From Cesiribacteraceae bacterium YIM B00369 (GTDB taxonomy: Bacteria > Bacteroidota > Bacteroidia > Cytophagales > Cyclobacteriaceae): a DNA stretch of 64,000 bases. Below the pieces are notes generated by a model. That model was not told the origin of the DNA, did no database searches, and was given only the letters and a program-made list of their open reading frames with translations. How positions within the stretch are numbered: the first letter of the stretch is position 1; the number at the start of each line of letters is the position of its first letter. The stretch lies in assembly GCA_017948555.1 (NCBI GenBank), contig JAFMYY010000013.1, forward strand, positions 344 through 64,343, in the 5' to 3' direction. The position numbers and the translations under genes are program-made. Positions 8,813 through 17,169 of this stretch are shown here, in pieces.

Positions 8813-9760
8813 ATGAAAAAGCTGCCTAACTGGATTAGCCTGGTATTGAAAATAGCAGGAATTCTGAACTTTCTGCTGGCTGTTACTTTAGCTTTTTTTT
8901 CCGGATTCATTCTGGCAATCCTTCAGCAGGAAAGCCTTTATGTGGTGAATTCTTTTTTATGGCTGCAAGTGGCAGGTATAGGTTTTTTTGTATTAGGAGT
9001 TGGTTACTTTGTAACCTCTTATAATACACTAAGGAATTCGGTGGCCCTGGTTATGGGCTTGCTGGCGAACCTTCTTGGTCTCATTTTTCTGCCTGTGCAC
9101 TTTGGCTTCTTCATTTTCACCAGTTCAATTTTGTTTGGTACTATGGTGGCAATGGCGGGCTGGGTGGCTGTATTGGTTACTATGTTATATTACATTAGTA
9201 AAGCAGGGCAGGCGCCCCAGAGTATAGCCTACAGCTATACTGAGCCGCTATCAAAAACTTTAAGCCGTTTCCGTACCCAAAAAGGGAAAAGTCTGCTGCA
9301 GTTATCGAACGACCAGCCAATTCTGGTAATTTTTCTTCGCCATTTTGGTTGTACTTTTTGCAGGGAAGCATTAGCAGATATAAAACGGCAAAAGGCATCC
9401 ATAGAAGAAGAAGGAGCAAGGCTGGTTTTTGTGCATCTTGCCAGTGAGGAGCAGGCCCTGGTTTTTTTTGAAAAAACGAAACTTGATGATGAGCACAGGA
9501 TAAGTGATCCTAACGGAATCATGTATAATGCTTTTGGTTTAGACAGGGCATCCTTTACTCAGGTACTGGGGTGGCAGTCGTGGGTAAGAAGGCTGCCCGC
9601 CATTTTCAGGGGGCATGGCATTGGCCCTTTAATGGGAGATGCTTTCAGAATGCCGGGTGTTTTCCTTATTAACAGGGGAGAAATTATTAAAAGCTACCGC
9701 CATGACTATGCTTCCGACAGACCGGATTACGTGTCTCTTGCCAGCGGCGAAGCTGCCTGA
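8813..9760 (+). CDS. Membrane protein with C-terminal AhpC/TSA-like (SelL-type) thioredoxin-fold domain
   Basis: The 315-residue product joins two parts. Residues 1-130 contain about four membrane segments. Residues 150-300 form a peroxiredoxin/thioredoxin-like domain: strand PILVIFLRHFG, then a Cys180-Thr-Phe-Cys183 redox pair, then RLVFVHLASEEQA and a SDPNG loop that resembles SelL-related (PRX-like2) proteins. The CxxC pair suggests thiol-disulfide exchange or peroxide reduction at the membrane face. The start is the ATG at 8813; the in-frame GTG at 8807 adds two residues. The neighbouring OsmC gene is convergent and may share an oxidative-stress theme, but that is inference. Confidence 0.8.
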   Translation: MKKLPNWISLVLKIAGILNFLLAVTLAFFSGFILAILQQESLYVVNSFLWLQVAGIGFFVLGVGYFVTSYNTLRNSVALVMGLLANLLGLIFLPVHFGFFIFTSSILFGTMVAMAGWVAVLVTMLYYISKAGQAPQSIAYSYTEPLSKTLSRFRTQKGKSLLQLSNDQPILVIFLRHFGCTFCREALADIKRQKASIEEEGARLVFVHLASEEQALVFFEKTKLDDEHRISDPNGIMYNAFGLDRASFTQVLGWQSWVRRLPAIFRGHGIGPLMGDAFRMPGVFLINRGEIIKSYRHDYASDRPDYVSLASGEAA

Positions 9761-9830
9761 TCAATAATGTTCCTCATTACAGGCGCCGGAATAGTTTACA
9801 GGGGGTTACAGCCAAAGGTCCGCTAAAACA

Positions 9831-9881
9831 AAAAGAGGCAACTGCAGGAGAGAAATTTCTCTTTGCATTGCCTCTTTTTTA
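9831..9881. terminator. Bidirectional terminator between convergent redox genes
   Basis: An 11-bp stem (9831-9841 with 9868-9878) carries an inner palindrome around AGAGAAATTTCTCT, with A-rich and T-rich flanks. It lies between convergent stop codons at 9760 and 9912. Confidence 0.8.
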
Positions 9882-9911
9882 TTTAATGTTGCGCTGAAGA
9901 TAATACCTATG

Positions 9912-10343
9912 TTATTTCAGGCTGCTTTGTAATTCAATTTCACAATTAAGGAGCTTGGAAATGGGGCATCCTTCTTTTGCTGCTTTCGCTATTTTGTTAA
10001 ATTCATCTTCTTTTATATCTGGTATCTGGGCGGCTAATTTCAATACGCTTTTTGTAACTGCAAAGCCCTCTCCCTGCTGGTCCAGGCTTATAACAGCCTC
10101 CGTACGAAGTTCTGATGGGGTATAACCTGCTTTTCCCAGCTGTACACTAAGCGCCATATTAAAACATCCTGCATGTGCTGCGGCTATTAATTCTTCAGGG
10201 TTTGTACCTGCCTTTCCATCTTCGTTCTCAAACCTTAGTTTAAAAGAGTATGGCTGATCTTTAAACACACCACTTTGTGTAGTTAATGTTCCCTGGCCAT
10301 CCTTTCCGGAGCCTTTCCATACTGAAGTTGCTGATCTTTTCAT
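9912..10343 (-). CDS. OsmC family peroxiredoxin
   Basis: OsmC-family proteins reduce organic hydroperoxides with two cysteines. The 143-residue product has Cys60 in AAHAGCFNMAL and Cys126 in EGCPISK, plus the Arg/Glu context (NPEELIAAAHA) that places the reactive Cys on the long central helix. The length is that of stand-alone OsmC rather than OhrA-type fusions, and the N-terminal MKRSATSVWKGSGKDG opening is typical of the OsmC subgroup. The ATG at 10343 is clear. It is a cytoplasmic protein transcribed as a single gene. Confidence 0.93.
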   Translation of the reverse strand: MKRSATSVWKGSGKDGQGTLTTQSGVFKDQPYSFKLRFENEDGKAGTNPEELIAAAHAGCFNMALSVQLGKAGYTPSELRTEAVISLDQQGEGFAVTKSVLKLAAQIPDIKEDEFNKIAKAAKEGCPISKLLNCEIELQSSLK

Positions 10344-10648
10344 AGTTCATGTTTTATGTATAAAGTTCTATGGTAACTGGTTTGAGCCTCAGCCTGTTTT
10401 AACATCTTAAGCTTATTTTCAGCCGGATAATTTTCATGGTTTTTATTTCCTGAAATAAAGTCTTATTCCAGGTTCCTGCTATGCAGGATCGGGAAGTTTC
10501 AGCCCGATTTATGAATATAAAAAAAAATAATCATTGAAAATATTGCTTTTCTCCGGCAACTTTCTATATTTAGCAATGTTACCAAATTGTTAACAAAGAG
10601 TTAAAAATACGTAACAATGGATTAGAAAGAAATGGAAAGGGGGGCGAC
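10344..10648. other. Divergent intergenic region with promoter candidate
   Basis: A 305-base spacer between the divergent OsmC and transglutaminase-like genes. The only element I can support is the promoter candidate at 10543-10572. Confidence 0.5.
10543..10572 (+). promoter_or_regulatory. Candidate Bacteroidota-type promoter
   Basis: TTG at 10543-10545, a 19-base spacer and TATATTTA at 10565-10572 resemble the TTG-N19-TAnnTTTG consensus with one mismatch. The start codon of the transglutaminase-like gene is 76 bases downstream. Confidence 0.4.
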
Positions 10649-11482
10649 ATGGACAAAACACGGTATCCGATATGGGTTATAATAATTGTTTTAGTAATAA
10701 AAGCGCAGGTTTTAATCGCTGGCGTGGATAAACCCATGCCTGCTTTTAAGGAGGTATTTATGTCCCTTTATGAGCAAAAGGCATTGTTAGATGGAATATC
10801 TTATAATGGTTCCGAAAATGTATTGCCACTTTTTCTGGCAGGTGCAGCTGAAATGAATAAAGAGAAGGAGGATGCAATAAGAGAAAAGCTGGAATCCTTC
10901 ATTGATAAAATGGAGAGGAAAAGAAGGGGAGTAACTTCTGATAAAGCTTTCCTGAAGAAGGTTTTTTATGCCGGGCACAGAAAGCACCTGAAAGAATACA
11001 AGCCATTCCATAACCTCTACAGCCTTTTCAGTACAGGCTCCTATAATTGTTTAAGTGGCACAGCATTCTATGCTTTAGTGCTGGAGAAGCTTGGTTATTC
11101 TTACCAGGTTTATGAAACAGATTATCATATATTTTTAATTGTACAGACGGGTGAGGGAGAAGAAATCCTGATAGAGTCCACTGATCCTTTAAATGGCTTT
11201 GTTACGGGCAGGCAGGAAATCGCCGAAAGAATTGAGAAGATAAGGATGGATAGTGAAGGAGATCTTCAACAAAAAAGTAATGACTACTATAATTTTAAAC
11301 TGGATGTTTTCAGGAAAGTTAGTTTAAAACAGCTTGCAGGTCTGCAGTATTTTAACCAAGCAGCTCATCTTTATAATAAACAACAATTTTCCCGGGCAGA
11401 AAATGCCCTCAGTAAAGGCCGGATGTTGTATCCTGCAGAGCGCTTCGAACGCTTTTCTGCTTTACTTGCCGGAACCAATTAA
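10649..11482 (+). CDS. Secreted transglutaminase-like (papain-fold) protein
   Basis: The 277-residue product has a hydrophobic N-terminus (residues 7-24) that acts as signal peptide or membrane anchor. Its core carries a plausible Cys-His-Asp triad: Cys134 in SYNCLSGTAFYALVLEKLG, His160 in DYHIFLIV and Asp179 in IESTDP. This order and spacing match transglutaminase-like cysteine-protease superfamily proteins. The C-terminal 70 residues look helical (QYFNQAAHLYNKQQF) like a TPR-type hairpin. The biochemical reaction cannot be read from the sequence; peptide hydrolysis or cross-linking at the envelope are options. The start ATG follows a G-rich run. Confidence 0.75.
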   Translation: MDKTRYPIWVIIIVLVIKAQVLIAGVDKPMPAFKEVFMSLYEQKALLDGISYNGSENVLPLFLAGAAEMNKEKEDAIREKLESFIDKMERKRRGVTSDKAFLKKVFYAGHRKHLKEYKPFHNLYSLFSTGSYNCLSGTAFYALVLEKLGYSYQVYETDYHIFLIVQTGEGEEILIESTDPLNGFVTGRQEIAERIEKIRMDSEGDLQQKSNDYYNFKLDVFRKVSLKQLAGLQYFNQAAHLYNKQQFSRAENALSKGRMLYPAERFERFSALLAGTN

Positions 11483-11648
11483 TTATAAACTGAAATGACA
11501 AAATAGCTGGCTGTACCTGAAAGCAGGAAATTAGCACAGCTATTATTTTACATATGGCTCTATAAACAGCTTATACTGAAGAGAAAGCAGATATAAGGAG
11601 AATTATCTAATGCTTTTTCAGGAAGTTGCAATACATACCTTAGCACAA

Positions 11649-11688
11649 AAAAATGCTGCTCACCTTAAAGAAAGGGAGCAGCATTTTT
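11649..11688. terminator. Bidirectional terminator
   Basis: A 13-bp near-perfect stem (11649-11661 with 11676-11688) with A and T runs on its outer edges, between convergent genes. Confidence 0.85.
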
Positions 11689-11723
11689 CATATAGCATTC
11701 CGGTACTTTCTGTTATTTCTTAC

Positions 11724-13772
11724 CTACCTCTGGTTTTCAGGTGCCCCGGAGTTTTCAGTTATTTCAAATTCCACCCTCCGGTTTTGCTGGCGCCCTTCGG
11801 CTGTATTATTATCTGCCACAGGCTCAGATTCTCCAAGGCCTTCTACCACCAGGCGGCTGGTGTCTATACCATTCACTCTTAAGAAGCGGGCAACAGCATC
11901 GGCTCTGCGTCTGGATAGTTGCTGGTTGTAGTCTTCAGCACCCACGCTATCGGTATGGCCCTTGATAGTAATCCTCAGGTTTGGATAAGTGTTCATGAAC
12001 TCAAGCAGCCTGTTCATTTCCGGATAACTTTCGTTGCGCAGGGTGGCTTTATCAAAGTCGAAGAAGATGTTATTAATAGTAACACGTGAACCAACCTCAA
12101 CAGGTACCAGGTAAAGGTCCTGTCTTATTTCCTTGTATTCCTCCTGCTGTGTCAGGTTAATATTGGCGCTTATGGCTACGAAATTATCAGCTTCGGCCAG
12201 GTAGCCATAGCGTTCCCCATAGGGTAAAATAATCTGGTATTCACCTGTTGATTCTGAGCGCGCAATACCCACCTCAGCTCCATCAGAAAGACGCTCATAA
12301 AATATTTTTACACCACCCAGTGGCTCATTATTTTTAGCATTGTAAACTCTGCCTTTTACAACCACAACCGGAGCAGGTTTGTAAAAAACAGGCAGGTCGA
12401 GCTGGTAAATATCTGTATCTCCGTTTTCCTGGCCCCTTGAGTAATAAGCCTGCTCTCCGGATAATGGAATGTTAAAGAATAAATCCTCGCCCGGTGAGTT
12501 AATGGATGGTCCAAGGTTTTCAGGCTCGGTCCAGTTTGTCCAGGAATCGTCAAGGCGGCGGGTTACATATATATCCTCACCACCATAGCCGCTGAAGCCA
12601 TTAGAGGAGAAGTATAATGTCCTGTCATCAGCAGCCAGAAAAGGAGCTGATTCTGTGCCGGCTGTGTTTACAATCTCCCCAAGATTTTTTGGTTCCGACC
12701 AGGTATTGTCATCTTTCAGGAAACTGACATATAAATCACGGTCGCCATTTGTATCCTCGCGCTGAACCGACATGAGCAGTACTTTTCTGTTCTGAGCCAG
12801 AAAAAAGTTTGCGTGGTCTGAAAAATTATATTCATTCTCAATTTCTAAGGGAACAGGAGAAGTCCAGTTGTCTCCATCTTTATAGCTCATGGATACCCCG
12901 GCCTTCATTTTGCCGTTTTTCCCATACTGGTTGCCGAGCAAAAGTAACATAGTATTTCCGTCAGGAGTAATGGAGCTTATAAAATTAGGTCCCTCGTTAT
13001 TAAGGGGAGCCCCTATATTTTTAGATTTGGTCCACTCTCCGGTTTGCACGTTCTTTTCAGAAAACCAGATATCTTCCTGGTCTTTTTCGCCACCAACGTT
13101 TTCAGGGTGATTCCTGCGGCTGAAAAAGAGCGTATTACCATCCGGCGATAAAAGAGGTTTTAATTCCTCATACTTACTGTTCACATTCTCATCCAGGCGT
13201 TTAATCCTGATATCAGGGTTTACATCTGCAGCAACGTTCACATCCACAGTTATAGGAGTTCTGGACCTTGAAACTCCAATTGCATCAATACTGTGGTACC
13301 CTGGTAAGGCTTTTCCATTCAGTACCACCTTTATTGCAGCCACCTCATAATCTGTTCTTTCCAGATATATGTTTAGCATACGGGCAGCGTTGGGTAGGGC
13401 TTCAGGCGTAAATCTTTCAATAAGATATTCCTTTCCCTGGGGGTCATAAGCATATACTTCTGATATGGCAGAGGGGTTATAGGATTCAGCAATAGCAATT
13501 TGCCGTATTCGCATGGGCTCAGCAAAGCCTACCTTAATAAATTCCTCACGGTTCGGGCGGTCCGGTGTCCAGGCATTGGGGTTCTCGCCGCCTGCCGGTA
13601 AAACATTAGGTGCTTTTAGGGCTTGCCTTGCACCAAATTGAGTTTCAGAAATCTCGCTCGATACCTCCAGCACCTCCGAAGCCCATTGAACGTTCTGTGC
13701 ATAAGCTGCTACAGTTGTCAGTAAAAATATACCGACGATCATGAGCGTATAACGCGTAAAAGCAAATCTCAT
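11724..13772 (-). CDS. OmpA-family protein with PD40 propeller and carboxypeptidase-like domain
   Basis: The 682-residue product has a signal peptide (cleavage near AYAQ, residue 25). Next comes a discoidin-like beta domain (about 30-190), then PD40/WD40-like repeats (about 200-450) marked by recurring SPDGNTLFFSRR-type and LYFSSN-type strands. A carboxypeptidase regulatory-like beta-sandwich (about 470-560) precedes a C-terminal OmpA domain (about 565-675) with IKGHTDSVGAEDYN and the RRRADAV helix that bind peptidoglycan. This fits a periplasmic or outer-membrane-associated scaffold, similar to proteins that work with gliding or type IX secretion in Bacteroidota; a precise role is not shown. 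The next gene upstream is a smaller OmpA-family paralogue on the same strand. Confidence 0.88.
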   Translation of the reverse strand: MRFAFTRYTLMIVGIFLLTTVAAYAQNVQWASEVLEVSSEISETQFGARQALKAPNVLPAGGENPNAWTPDRPNREEFIKVGFAEPMRIRQIAIAESYNPSAISEVYAYDPQGKEYLIERFTPEALPNAARMLNIYLERTDYEVAAIKVVLNGKALPGYHSIDAIGVSRSRTPITVDVNVAADVNPDIRIKRLDENVNSKYEELKPLLSPDGNTLFFSRRNHPENVGGEKDQEDIWFSEKNVQTGEWTKSKNIGAPLNNEGPNFISSITPDGNTMLLLLGNQYGKNGKMKAGVSMSYKDGDNWTSPVPLEIENEYNFSDHANFFLAQNRKVLLMSVQREDTNGDRDLYVSFLKDDNTWSEPKNLGEIVNTAGTESAPFLAADDRTLYFSSNGFSGYGGEDIYVTRRLDDSWTNWTEPENLGPSINSPGEDLFFNIPLSGEQAYYSRGQENGDTDIYQLDLPVFYKPAPVVVVKGRVYNAKNNEPLGGVKIFYERLSDGAEVGIARSESTGEYQIILPYGERYGYLAEADNFVAISANINLTQQEEYKEIRQDLYLVPVEVGSRVTINNIFFDFDKATLRNESYPEMNRLLEFMNTYPNLRITIKGHTDSVGAEDYNQQLSRRRADAVARFLRVNGIDTSRLVVEGLGESEPVADNNTAEGRQQNRRVEFEITENSGAPENQR

Positions 13773-13901
13773 AGTTAGTGGATGTTAATTTCTAAAGTAA
13801 ATCCTGGTAAAAGAGTTAACGGTCTGTTAATACAGTCTGCAAGGCCCGTGTGAACCAGTATGTTAATAATCAAAAGTAATAAATGAGTACATAAAAAATC
13901 A

Positions 13902-14642
13902 TTATTCGGCTAAAATTCTTATCTCAACCCTCCGGTTCAGCCGCCGTGCTTCCGGCGTGTCGTCAGTCGACAGGGGTTGGTTACCTCCAAATGCTTTTGT
14001 TTTTACCCTTTTTCTGTCTATTCCTTTATTTATAAGGTAATCTCTGATAACTTTTACCCTTTGATTCGATAGTTTCCGGTTGGCTTTGTCAGGTCCCCTG
14101 AAGTCAGTATGGCCTTCAAGCTGTATTACCAGGCTTTGCTGAGAAGTAAGTAAATCAACCAGTTTATCAATAACAGGGTATGAACCAGGGAGTAAAATGG
14201 CTTCGCTTTGTTCAAACAAAATATTATCAAACGCCATTATTTGCCCTATGCGCAAGGGTTCAAGAATAAAATTCTTCTGAACGAGCTTATCATTATTAAA
14301 GTCCCTGATATCTACCTGTTGTTTTAAGGGATAATATCCTTCCGCTTCTGCCTCAAAGAGGTAGCTGTTCAGGTTTACAACAGGCATTTCATATTTTCCG
14401 TTGCTCCGGCTTGTGTAAATACCCACATCATCGCCATAAGGGAGCTTTTTGTACCGGATACGGGCCGATACCGGAAGGCTGTCTCTGGAACTGATAATTG
14501 TACCGGTAATAGTTACTAAAGAATCAGGGGGAGTGTGACAAAATGTGGTTGTACTACTTGTGCCCGCCATAAGAGCAGTAGCTCCGCCGGAGAAAGCGTA
14601 AAAAAAAACTAAGCTTATAAATACAACAACTGATTTTTTCAT
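13902..14642 (-). CDS. OmpA-family protein with N-terminal carboxypeptidase-like domain
   Basis: The 246-residue product has a signal peptide (MKKSVVVFIS, cleavage around residue 28), a PEGA/CarboxypepD-type beta domain (about 40-130), and a C-terminal OmpA domain (about 135-246) with LEGHTDFRGPDKAN and the helix QRVKVIRDYL. It is a shortened version of the architecture of the downstream gene, lacking the propeller. The ATG at 14642 is preferred over the in-frame TTG at 14648. The gap to the downstream gene is 129 bases, so co-transcription is possible but not certain. Confidence 0.85.
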   Translation of the reverse strand: MKKSVVVFISLVFFYAFSGGATALMAGTSSTTTFCHTPPDSLVTITGTIISSRDSLPVSARIRYKKLPYGDDVGIYTSRSNGKYEMPVVNLNSYLFEAEAEGYYPLKQQVDIRDFNNDKLVQKNFILEPLRIGQIMAFDNILFEQSEAILLPGSYPVIDKLVDLLTSQQSLVIQLEGHTDFRGPDKANRKLSNQRVKVIRDYLINKGIDRKRVKTKAFGGNQPLSTDDTPEARRLNRRVEIRILAE

Positions 14643-15221
14643 GTACAATTTGCCTTTGCTGCCATCTGTAATTTTCTGATTCCGGCCATAATTACAACCC
14701 TCTGTCAGTTTATCCGGCCAGCTTACTATGCCTTGATCCCTTAAATATCAAAACAAAACAAAATTACAGATAAAAGAAATTATAAAACAGTCATATTTTT
14801 GTAATGTAATATTTTATAACGAGTTACAGAATTAAGAATGGGCCTGTTCTGTAAGCATAGCGGCACTTATTAGCTAATGCTAAAGGGCTTGCAACCAGCC
14901 GGAAAGCGGGAGCAATGGTAAGGTTTTTATACATGTAGCTGTTTAAATGTCAACTTAATTCTTCACCCCCGGAAATCTGGAATTATGAGGAATTTTCCGG
15001 AGGAAACAAGCTGGAAAAAGGGATTGGTTACAAACATTTTGCAGAAGTAAATGGATTATACAGGCAGAGGACCTGGTTTTTATGTTCATTGATAGGGTGG
15101 ATTAAAATCGGAAGAAAATACATTTAAGGAAGTAAAATTTTTAAATTTCAGTGAAAGCTCACTATCTTTCCCGCAGGGATTTTTATAATCTTAGCAGTCT
15201 GAAACAATTATTTGATTATTT
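14643..15221. other. Divergent intergenic region, AT-rich
   Basis: A 579-base spacer between the divergent OmpA-family gene and rmlA. It is AT-rich near 14750-14830 and shows no ORF with protein-like features. No perfect promoter match was found. Confidence 0.5.
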
Positions 15222-16082
15222 ATGAAAGGAATTATTCTGGCCGGGGGCTCCGGTACCCGTTTGCATCCGTTAACCCTTGCAGTTAGCAAGCAGTTAATGC
15301 CGGTATATGATAAGCCAATGATCTATTATCCGTTATCAGTATTAATGATGGCAGGTATCAGGGATATTCTTATTATATCCACCCCGCATGACCTGCCAAA
15401 TTTTGAGCGGCTGCTGGGAGATGGAAAAAGCCTGGGATGTAATTTTTCATATGCCGTGCAGCCTGAACCGAAGGGCCTTGCCCAGGCCTTTACCATTGGT
15501 GCCGATTTTATTGGCAATGAAAAGGTAGCCTTAATTTTAGGCGATAATATTTTTTATGGATCCGGCCTGGCTAAATTGCTGCAGAGCAACAACGACCCTG
15601 ATGGCGGAGTGGTATATGCCTACCATGTGCATGACCCTGAGCGTTATGGAGTAGTGGAGTTTGATAAAGATAAAAAGGCTATATCCATTGAAGAAAAACC
15701 AAAGAATCCGAAGTCGAAGTATGCGGTTCCCGGTCTTTACTTTTACGATAATGAGGTAAAGGAAATAGCAAGGGATTTAAAACCAAGCCCGCGTGGTGAG
15801 CTGGAAATAACAGATATTAATAAGCACTACCTGGAAAAAGGAAAGCTTAAGGTTGGAATCCTGAGCAGAGGAACCGCCTGGCTCGATACCGGCACTTTTC
15901 CTTCTTTAATGCAGGCAGGGCAGTTTGTACAGGTAATTGAAGAAAGGCAGGCCCTTAAAATAGGATGTATAGAAGAGGTTGCCTACCGTATGAATTATAT
16001 TGATGCAGAACAATTGCACAAGCTGGCACAGCCACTTATTAAAAGCGGTTACGGAGAGTATTTAATAAACCTTACCAATTAA
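15222..16082 (+). CDS. rmlA: Glucose-1-phosphate thymidylyltransferase
   Basis: RmlA (RfbA) makes dTDP-glucose from dTTP and glucose-1-phosphate, the first step of dTDP-L-rhamnose and related sugar synthesis. The 286-residue product has the nucleotide-binding [11 protein letters not shown] (residues 8-18), [18 protein letters not shown], the LGDNIFYG metal-binding loop, and EEKPKNPKS, with family-standard length. No rmlB, C or D gene is adjacent in the window, so here it is separated from the other sugar genes. The ATG at 15222 follows a spacer typical of this genome. Confidence 0.96.
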   Translation: MKGIILAGGSGTRLHPLTLAVSKQLMPVYDKPMIYYPLSVLMMAGIRDILIISTPHDLPNFERLLGDGKSLGCNFSYAVQPEPKGLAQAFTIGADFIGNEKVALILGDNIFYGSGLAKLLQSNNDPDGGVVYAYHVHDPERYGVVEFDKDKKAISIEEKPKNPKSKYAVPGLYFYDNEVKEIARDLKPSPRGELEITDINKHYLEKGKLKVGILSRGTAWLDTGTFPSLMQAGQFVQVIEERQALKIGCIEEVAYRMNYIDAEQLHKLAQPLIKSGYGEYLINLTN

Positions 16083-16254
16083 AGAGTAGCAGCAATCCTG
16101 TTTGCCCGAAGAAAGAAAGGATAATAAAGGAAAGTATTTTTTTATCCCCTTAACTGGTTTTTCGTACTATAAATAAGTAGCTTCGGGCGAAATATGCTTA
16201 TTTCTGATAAGTTTGTTTATAAATACTATTTATACTTACTCAAATTATAATTGT

Positions 16255-16458
16255 ATGCGTACTGCTGGTATAGTAATGTTAGTAATGGGCTTAATTGCTC
16301 TGGTATTTACAGTAATTGGAGCGTTGAGTATTAACACTACAGGCGATAATGTTCCTTTTCTCTCAAATTCGTGGTTTATCATTATGACCATCTTTTGGGG
16401 AGGTGCTGGCCTGAGTGTCCTTTTAACTTTTCCTAAAGAAGAACCAAAAAGGCGCTAA
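16255..16458 (+). CDS. Small two-segment membrane protein
   Basis: A 67-residue product with two hydrophobic segments (about residues 4-24 and 40-57) and a basic C-terminal tail (PKEEPKRR). I chose the ATG at 16255; the frame is open further upstream only through a TTG at 16213, which would add a hydrophilic segment. The stop is followed at once by a terminator hairpin that overlaps the last codons, which supports a real short transcript. Function unknown. Confidence 0.6.
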   Translation: MRTAGIVMLVMGLIALVFTVIGALSINTTGDNVPFLSNSWFIIMTIFWGGAGLSVLLTFPKEEPKRR

Positions 16459-16472
16459 ACAGCGCTTTTTTT
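16447..16472 (+). terminator. Rho-independent terminator overlapping the stop of the small membrane protein
   Basis: A 10-bp stem (16447-16456 with 16461-16470, one G-T pair), loop AAAC, then T-rich sequence. It overlaps the end of the reading frame. Confidence 0.75.
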
Positions 16473-16500
16473 ATTTTTTAAGTTGCTCAAAATTTTTTTA

Positions 16501-17067
16501 ATGAGAATTCATTCCATCCTGATGGCAGGTTTAATTGCTACTTGCATAGCTGCCTGTGATAATAATTCCGGCAGGCAGGAAACTGCGGCCACCACTGAAG
16601 AGGTGAGGGATGAATCCAATAAAAATAACTATTGGAATGCAGAAGAAGAGGCTGCATTTCTGAAAGAAGCCTGGCAAACTGATTTAACTATAGTGGCCTA
16701 TAGTGAATTTGCCTACAGAAAAGCTAATACCTTAGCCCTTCGGGATTTTGCAAACCAGTCTGTTTCTTACTACAAAAACCTGAATGCTCAAATAGAGAAA
16801 ATGGGTAACAAATATTCCGGTGACGGGGAGTATGGTGCGGAAAAGGAGTGGGGTGAAGGCCTGGAGGACCTCCGGAATAAGGAAGGAAAAGAGTTTGAAC
16901 AGGATTACTTAAATAAACTTAAAGCCCTTCTGGAAAAGCAGACAGATTTGTTTGAGGATGCCGCAGAAAAATCTCCGGAAGAGCAAATCCGGAACCGGGC
17001 TGCTAAAGTAGCCGCAAACTTAAAAGCACATTTTGCTGCAGTTGAAGAGCTGCAGGAAGATATTTAG
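16501..17067 (+). CDS. DUF4142 family lipoprotein
   Basis: The 188-residue product starts with a signal peptide ending in the lipobox IAAC with Cys19, so it is a lipoprotein processed by LspA. The mature part is helical and contains the DUF4142 pattern (ferritin-like helical bundle): DLTIVAYSEFA near residue 62, ALRDFANQSVSYY and a C-terminal helix AAKVAANLKAHFAAVEELQ. The family is widespread and its function is unknown. I chose the ATG at 16501 over an in-frame TTG at 16483. A strong terminator follows. Confidence 0.83.
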   Translation: MRIHSILMAGLIATCIAACDNNSGRQETAATTEEVRDESNKNNYWNAEEEAAFLKEAWQTDLTIVAYSEFAYRKANTLALRDFANQSVSYYKNLNAQIEKMGNKYSGDGEYGAEKEWGEGLEDLRNKEGKEFEQDYLNKLKALLEKQTDLFEDAAEKSPEEQIRNRAAKVAANLKAHFAAVEELQEDI

Positions 17068-17114
17068 TTTTCAGGCCGTTTTTCCGGTTTCTTTTGCTGA
17101 TAGTTTGACAGCAA

Positions 17115-17154
17115 AAAAAAGGCATGGAAGGGAAATCCCTCTCATGCCTTTTTT
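17115..17154. terminator. Bidirectional terminator
   Basis: A 12-bp stem (17115-17126 with 17143-17154, A-run pairing with T-run) between the convergent lipoprotein and peptidase genes. Confidence 0.85.
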
Positions 17155-17169
17155 AATTTTAGAATATAG

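Noticed and set aside
16208-16215. Perfect TAAGTTTG box before the small membrane protein
   Set aside because: No upstream element at 19-20 bases; a single 8-base box is expected by chance in this AT-rich DNA.
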